This document shows positions 60,357 to 64,000 of a stretch of DNA of 64,000 nucleotides, one piece after another. Position numbers and translations under genes: made by a program. Origin of the DNA: Ustulina deusta (taxonomy: Eukaryota; Ascomycota; Sordariomycetes; Xylariales; Xylariaceae); contig JAJNNX010000034.1 of the NCBI GenBank assembly GCA_023159155.1, positions 248,001-312,000 of the forward strand, read 5' to 3'. Numbering within the stretch: position 1 is the stretch's first letter; each line of letters starts with the position of its first letter. The notes under the pieces are model-generated. The model searched no databases and was not told the origin of the DNA. It was given only the letters and a program-made list of their open reading frames with translations.

Positions 60357-61796
60357 TTAAAACGATGCTATTATTGATTGCTTCGTTCTCCGCTTCTGTC
60401 GCCCTCGATCCCCTTCACAATCGCTTACTCTCGAATCGCGTTTGCGGGTTCTCCCTCTCAGCTCCTCGTCTTCCCGTTGCTCGAGGCCCTCGGACAAATC
60501 ATCCCAAACGTTGTAACAACCTGGTGTATCGATTGGAGTCTCCAACTCCTCAATTTCATTCACGCTTTCTTGACTATCCGAGGTCGATGATGATCTGTCT
60601 ATCGATGACCTATTCATACATGTATTATCACGGCCAAAACGATGACGATGTTGTTGCTGCAGTGCTTGCACATCATTGCCGTCACCCTTGGCTCTTTTGC
60701 GGGGGCTTGCGCTCCGAGACTTGCCCCCGGCATAGCTATCGGATAGTTCTCTGCCGGTCATCCACTCGATCTTGGTTTCGAAGTTTATGGTTGGTCCTTC
60801 GTCGCAGCATTCTAGATGTCGGGCCACGCGGCGACGAACAAGTGCGTTGGTGACGAAGGGCTTAATGAGCATGAACACGGCGGCGGCAAATCGTGTGAAT
60901 AGATACTTAACGTTCACGACGCCGCAGAACGGCACGTCATGGAACTCGGCTGCGAATTCGGACCACGGGCCCCAGGCCTGAAGAGCATGGACGACATAGC
61001 CATAGCGTTTGGGAACAACGGCAAAGACGAAGGTATCGAGGGCGGCGTGGATGTCTTTGCGGAGAATGCATAGGTTGGCTGGATCGTCGATGTCGAGACA
61101 ACCTGAAGACCGGTACCGGGCCATGCCGTTTTTATGATACCAAGACTCTTGATATTTTGGGATAAGGTGGCATTTGTCGATAGCCCAGGTAACGTTGGAG
61201 ACAGCACAGCGAGGGAGAATGCTCGTGCCTCCTCTGCCTCCGTCATCAGCAATTGCGTTTATATTGGGCCGCGTCGACTCGATGGGCCGCCATAGCGGGG
61301 GGATGTGGCTGTGGGGAAAAGCCCAATCCTCAAAGCTAGGGACGATCGCATAGGGCTCGTTGTTCTTGTCGCTCTCGCCAGCGGCGTGAGTGTAGTCGGG
61401 GACCACGAAGTAGTACTCGTCGCTCTCTAGTATAGTATTGTTGTAGTACTCGTCCAGTATGGTATTGTTGTCATCGTCTTGATCGGCCCCTACGCATACA
61501 GGCCGTGTGCCTTCGGGATTGTACGATAAAAACCCATCAAAGGCATTGTTCGCAACGATCTGGCACGCGACGAGTGCCGTCGCATGATGTACCCCGTACG
61601 TAGCAGCGGTTGAGTCTGTCGATGGTGCTGCTGAATGAGGCACTGCATCGGTTCGCGGCAGTTTTAAAAGCACATTGAAAGGCTCTTTATAAGCGGGATG
61701 TAGAAAGAGGATATCGTCTTGCCATGCTGTTGATGCTTGTAAACGAGGAGGTCGGGGTTGCAATTTGGGCTGCCATTGCAGGTGCGAAAGGGGCAT
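60357..61796 (-). CDS. HNH-nuclease-domain protein of the fungal HNH_2-like type
   Basis: A single exon of 479 aa starts at the ATG at 61796. The core at about 196-255 has the order expected for fungal HNH domains: RCAVSNVTWAIDKCHLIPK, then WYHKNGM, then DIDDPANLCILRKDIHAALD, giving Cys197, His210, Asn241 and His250 as likely active-site or structural residues. Upstream is a hydrophilic region with an imperfect internal repeat (TILDEYYNN, TILESDEYY, about 112-129). The C-terminal 110 residues are Arg/Ser/Glu-rich and disordered, with a basic KRDSRVSDCEGDRGRQKRR end that could be a nuclear signal. Such proteins are common, variable and largely uncharacterised in ascomycetes; nuclease activity is inferred from the motif only. 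The gene is convergent with the synthetase. Confidence 0.82.
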   Translation of the reverse strand: MPLSHLQWQPKLQPRPPRLQASTAWQDDILFLHPAYKEPFNVLLKLPRTDAVPHSAAPSTDSTAATYGVHHATALVACQIVANNAFDGFLSYNPEGTRPVCVGADQDDDNNTILDEYYNNTILESDEYYFVVPDYTHAAGESDKNNEPYAIVPSFEDWAFPHSHIPPLWRPIESTRPNINAIADDGGRGGTSILPRCAVSNVTWAIDKCHLIPKYQESWYHKNGMARYRSSGCLDIDDPANLCILRKDIHAALDTFVFAVVPKRYGYVVHALQAWGPWSEFAAEFHDVPFCGVVNVKYLFTRFAAAVFMLIKPFVTNALVRRRVARHLECCDEGPTINFETKIEWMTGRELSDSYAGGKSRSASPRKRAKGDGNDVQALQQQHRHRFGRDNTCMNRSSIDRSSSTSDSQESVNEIEELETPIDTPGCYNVWDDLSEGLEQREDEELRGRTRKRDSRVSDCEGDRGRQKRRTKQSIIASF

Positions 61797-62319
61797 TGTG
61801 TAGGTACCTACTTGATTTGTTTGAGAGATGAATCAATTAGTTCCATTTTCCATGTTTACTACTAACTCTAGGTAGTAGGTACTATGTACTATAATACCTT
61901 ATGTACCTGGTACCTAGAAGCATGATGGCAACCCACTGTGCAGTACCTATGGTAATGGTACCCTCACCTTATGTAATCGGCCCAGACAGGATAGACAGCG
62001 ACCACACAAAACCGGTTGGTGGAGCAACAAGCCAAATAACTGTCGTCATACCTAGGTACCTATTAGCGCGAAGGGGGGTTCCCAGGAGACAATCTCCAAG
62101 ACGGTCACCAACTTTGAAAATAGTCTTATGGTTTCGGATTTAAAATAGGTAGTCACCAAATCGCAGCATAACCTACAAAAGAATATTTTTTTATCCGGTT
62201 GTTCTTTTTTTTTTTTTTTTTTTGTATCTTAATACTAGAGGTTTTCTTCGTTATGGTGTTAAGTGGTTGTAAGTGGTGGTGAAGGTACCTGGGAAGGGGG
62301 TGTTCCCTAGTCTGGCAGC
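61797..62319. other. Intergenic with GGTACC-rich words and a T tract
   Basis: CTAGGTACC, TGGTACCT and TACCTAGG words crowd 61800-62060, and a 19-nt T run occupies 62205-62223. No gene is recognised. Confidence 0.5.
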
Positions 62320-62915
62320 GCCTTCACTTTTCCTTCGCCTCTATGACCGGGCTGTCCATCCTTTGGCCTGCCGCTTCCACCGATCTTCGGCATTCCGAGT
62401 TAGCAAACCGGCCTTTCAACGCCGCGATCCTGCTGCTTAGGTACACGCCTGTAAGGTAGGGGGGACACCCATCTCAGTCTCACAGCTTCCTGATCAGCAT
62501 TGATCTGTAAGCTCTTGCCACCTTTCTCAGGCACTTGGCCTGCATAGCAGCCAGGTCTTTGACCGGGTCCTATAGCTGGTCGTTTGCTGGCCGTAAGTGC
62601 TAGGCCGCGCTTCTAACCACCATTATATAACGCTGTCTGGCCTTTCAAATACCTCCCCCATACAGAATTCTGCAGTTTGGTCACCGCATAGAACTAGACT
62701 TCTAGTTTGGCCTTGAGCTGCTTGAGGTGAGCCCTCCGGTTAAGCTTTCTATCAACCCACCCCATAAGAAACCTAGCGCTTTCTACTAGCTGTATATCGC
62801 CTCTAAAAGGCGAACACCTGGCTTGGGCGCTTCCCTCGTGCTTGTAAATTAGATTAGTTTGTTTTTTGTTGCGCAAAACTGCATGCCATAGCCTCATTGC
62901 GCATGCTGCGCACAT
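62320..62915 (-). mobile_element. Decayed Tad-like LINE fragment (3' part of reverse-transcriptase ORF)
   Basis: The minus-strand reading starts with ESARFLMGWVDRKLNRRAHL and KQLKAKLEV, the segment after the RT fingers/palm in Tad-clade fungal LINEs (ARFLGVWLDRKLxFxxHL). In another frame further on comes MQAKCLRKVARAYRSM, then an R-x-L motif with two stops, then GCPPYL, YLSSRIAALKGRFANSE and VEAAGQRMDSP. This order matches the LRxVxGAYxxTP, EAxxxPP, YLxxRxAxFxxRL blocks downstream of RT in the same elements. Frameshifts and stops show it is dead. No 5' part or poly-A tail is evident. Confidence 0.75.
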
Positions 62916-64000
62916 CCCCCGAATATTAAAATCAAACTACCTAGGTACCCAATGTAGGCAAATGCTCAATCCCATATTTTGTTAAGGCGGCCTTGCGAGC
63001 GTTAGGTTTTTAAATAATGCAGCCTTGGATTCATTTTCTGGCAGATTCTCGCACGGTTGATTACAGCCAATCCGGTGCTATTTTTCCAAGTCTTGGGAAA
63101 GTGTCTAGAACCGGCCAGTAAGTTCACGTGAACCGTTAAACTCTACTACTAGGTACCACTGTTTTGACCGTTTGCCTCCGCATAAATTATACATGAATGT
63201 AGTTTCTTAGTAGCTACTATTTTTATTATTAACTTTATTTTTTTGGAGCATCAATATATATTTTTAACTTTATTAGTTATATTTTAAATATCCAAGTAAT
63301 TAATAACTACCTTAAAATAATTAGCTATTGTTGTGCCTACAAAAGTGGTAAAACCTAAAGGCGTCATATAAAGGACCTTGGAGCCCTTGAAAAGCAGAGC
63401 GAGACAGCATGATCTATGATGATGTAATGCCCTCCAAACCGGTAATTTATTCAGGTATTATGTTTAAGTGCATATGCCGGTGGCATTGTGGATATTAAAG
63501 TGGATCTATTTAAGAGTAGATGGTCAAAGCTCCTTTAGTAGCGTTGTCGCCTGAGAAACAGGCCCTGGCAGTGAGGAACCAACCAGCCTTGTCGCGCCTT
63601 CACCGAAAGCAGTGCTGTACCTTGACTCCCCAGTCGAAGGCTGGTTTGTGAAAGAAATCGCAGTCTGAAGTCGGCGGCATCCTACCTCTCCCCTCCTCTC
63701 TGTCGCTTCTCTCCCACGAAGCAACCCCCCATTCCCTACACGCCGTCATCGTCATCTTGTTCTGCTGCAGATGACGCGACGATTGTTCCTCGGTCCCCAG
63801 TAAATTTTATTCACCGTCAATCCTGGAGAAGGCAAACCAGGGAGGAGTAGCAGCTGCACCAGCAGAACAGAGAACAAAGATCTGTCGCCACAACACCACG
63901 CCATCACGACAGCCGCACGAGGCCCGGTGTCTCTGCGTAACTCACCCTTCCTGTCCCGTCTTCCTGTCTGACCAGCCCAGCAGCGGACCGACCGTTGACC
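62916..64000. other. Intergenic; right end may be the leader of a gene beyond the window
   Basis: From 63200 to 63330 the DNA is very AT-rich. From about 63640 onward it becomes CT- and GC-rich (CCTACCTCTCCCCTCCTCTC, CACCACGCC words), like a fungal 5' leader, but no start codon with a coding frame appears before 64000. Confidence 0.4.

Overview
The window looks like nuclear DNA of a filamentous ascomycete. Genes carry short (about 50-130 nt) GT-AG introns, start at ATG and are widely spaced. The recognisable products are fungal: a 42-kDa-type chitinase, a secreted aspartic protease, a Pcl-type cyclin, a PSTAIRE kinase and a CSC1/OSCA channel. The mix of genes and the abundance of CTAGGTACC/TTACCTACC-like words fit a sordariomycete; that placement is inference.

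Layout. 0-9.6 kb is sparse: a long-TIR AT-rich element (896-1402), a four-exon class B flavin monooxygenase (2424-4284), an uncertain small ORF and a Ty1/copia RNase H relic on the minus strand. 9.7-14.0 kb holds a convergent pair of secreted hydrolases, an aspartic protease (+) and a GH18 chitinase (-). 14-20.4 kb is gene-poor, with a 262-bp TIR element near 18.6 kb. 20.5-26.7 kb has a histone-H1-tail-like small basic protein, a disordered acidic protein and an intronless FAD oxidoreductase. 26.7-42.2 kb contains only one recognised gene, a Pcl1/2-type cyclin (minus strand, 31.6-32.8 kb). 42.2-47.1 kb is compact: CDK1 (-) and an AlkB-type dioxygenase (+) share a 770-bp divergent region, and the AlkB gene runs into a carbamoyl-amidohydrolase (-) with 256 bp between the stops. 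47.6-48.2 kb is a broken alpha/beta-hydrolase pseudogene. 50.6-59.7 kb has three plus-strand genes: a surface protein built of three Cys modules, a CSC1/OSCA channel and a glycyl-tRNA synthetase with a problem near its 3' third. An HNH-domain protein (-) follows, then a decayed Tad-like LINE fragment (62.3-62.9 kb). The right end is gene-free and may be the leader of a gene beyond the window.

How the genes relate. No operon or biosynthetic cluster is apparent. The protease and chitinase could both serve extracellular degradation. CDK1 and the cyclin are cell-cycle or phosphate-signalling factors, but Pcl cyclins normally partner Pho85-type kinases rather than CDK1. The rest are independent housekeeping or accessory genes. 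Exon boundaries were read by hand from splice signals and expected family motifs; most are solid, but the surface protein and the synthetase have flagged uncertainties.
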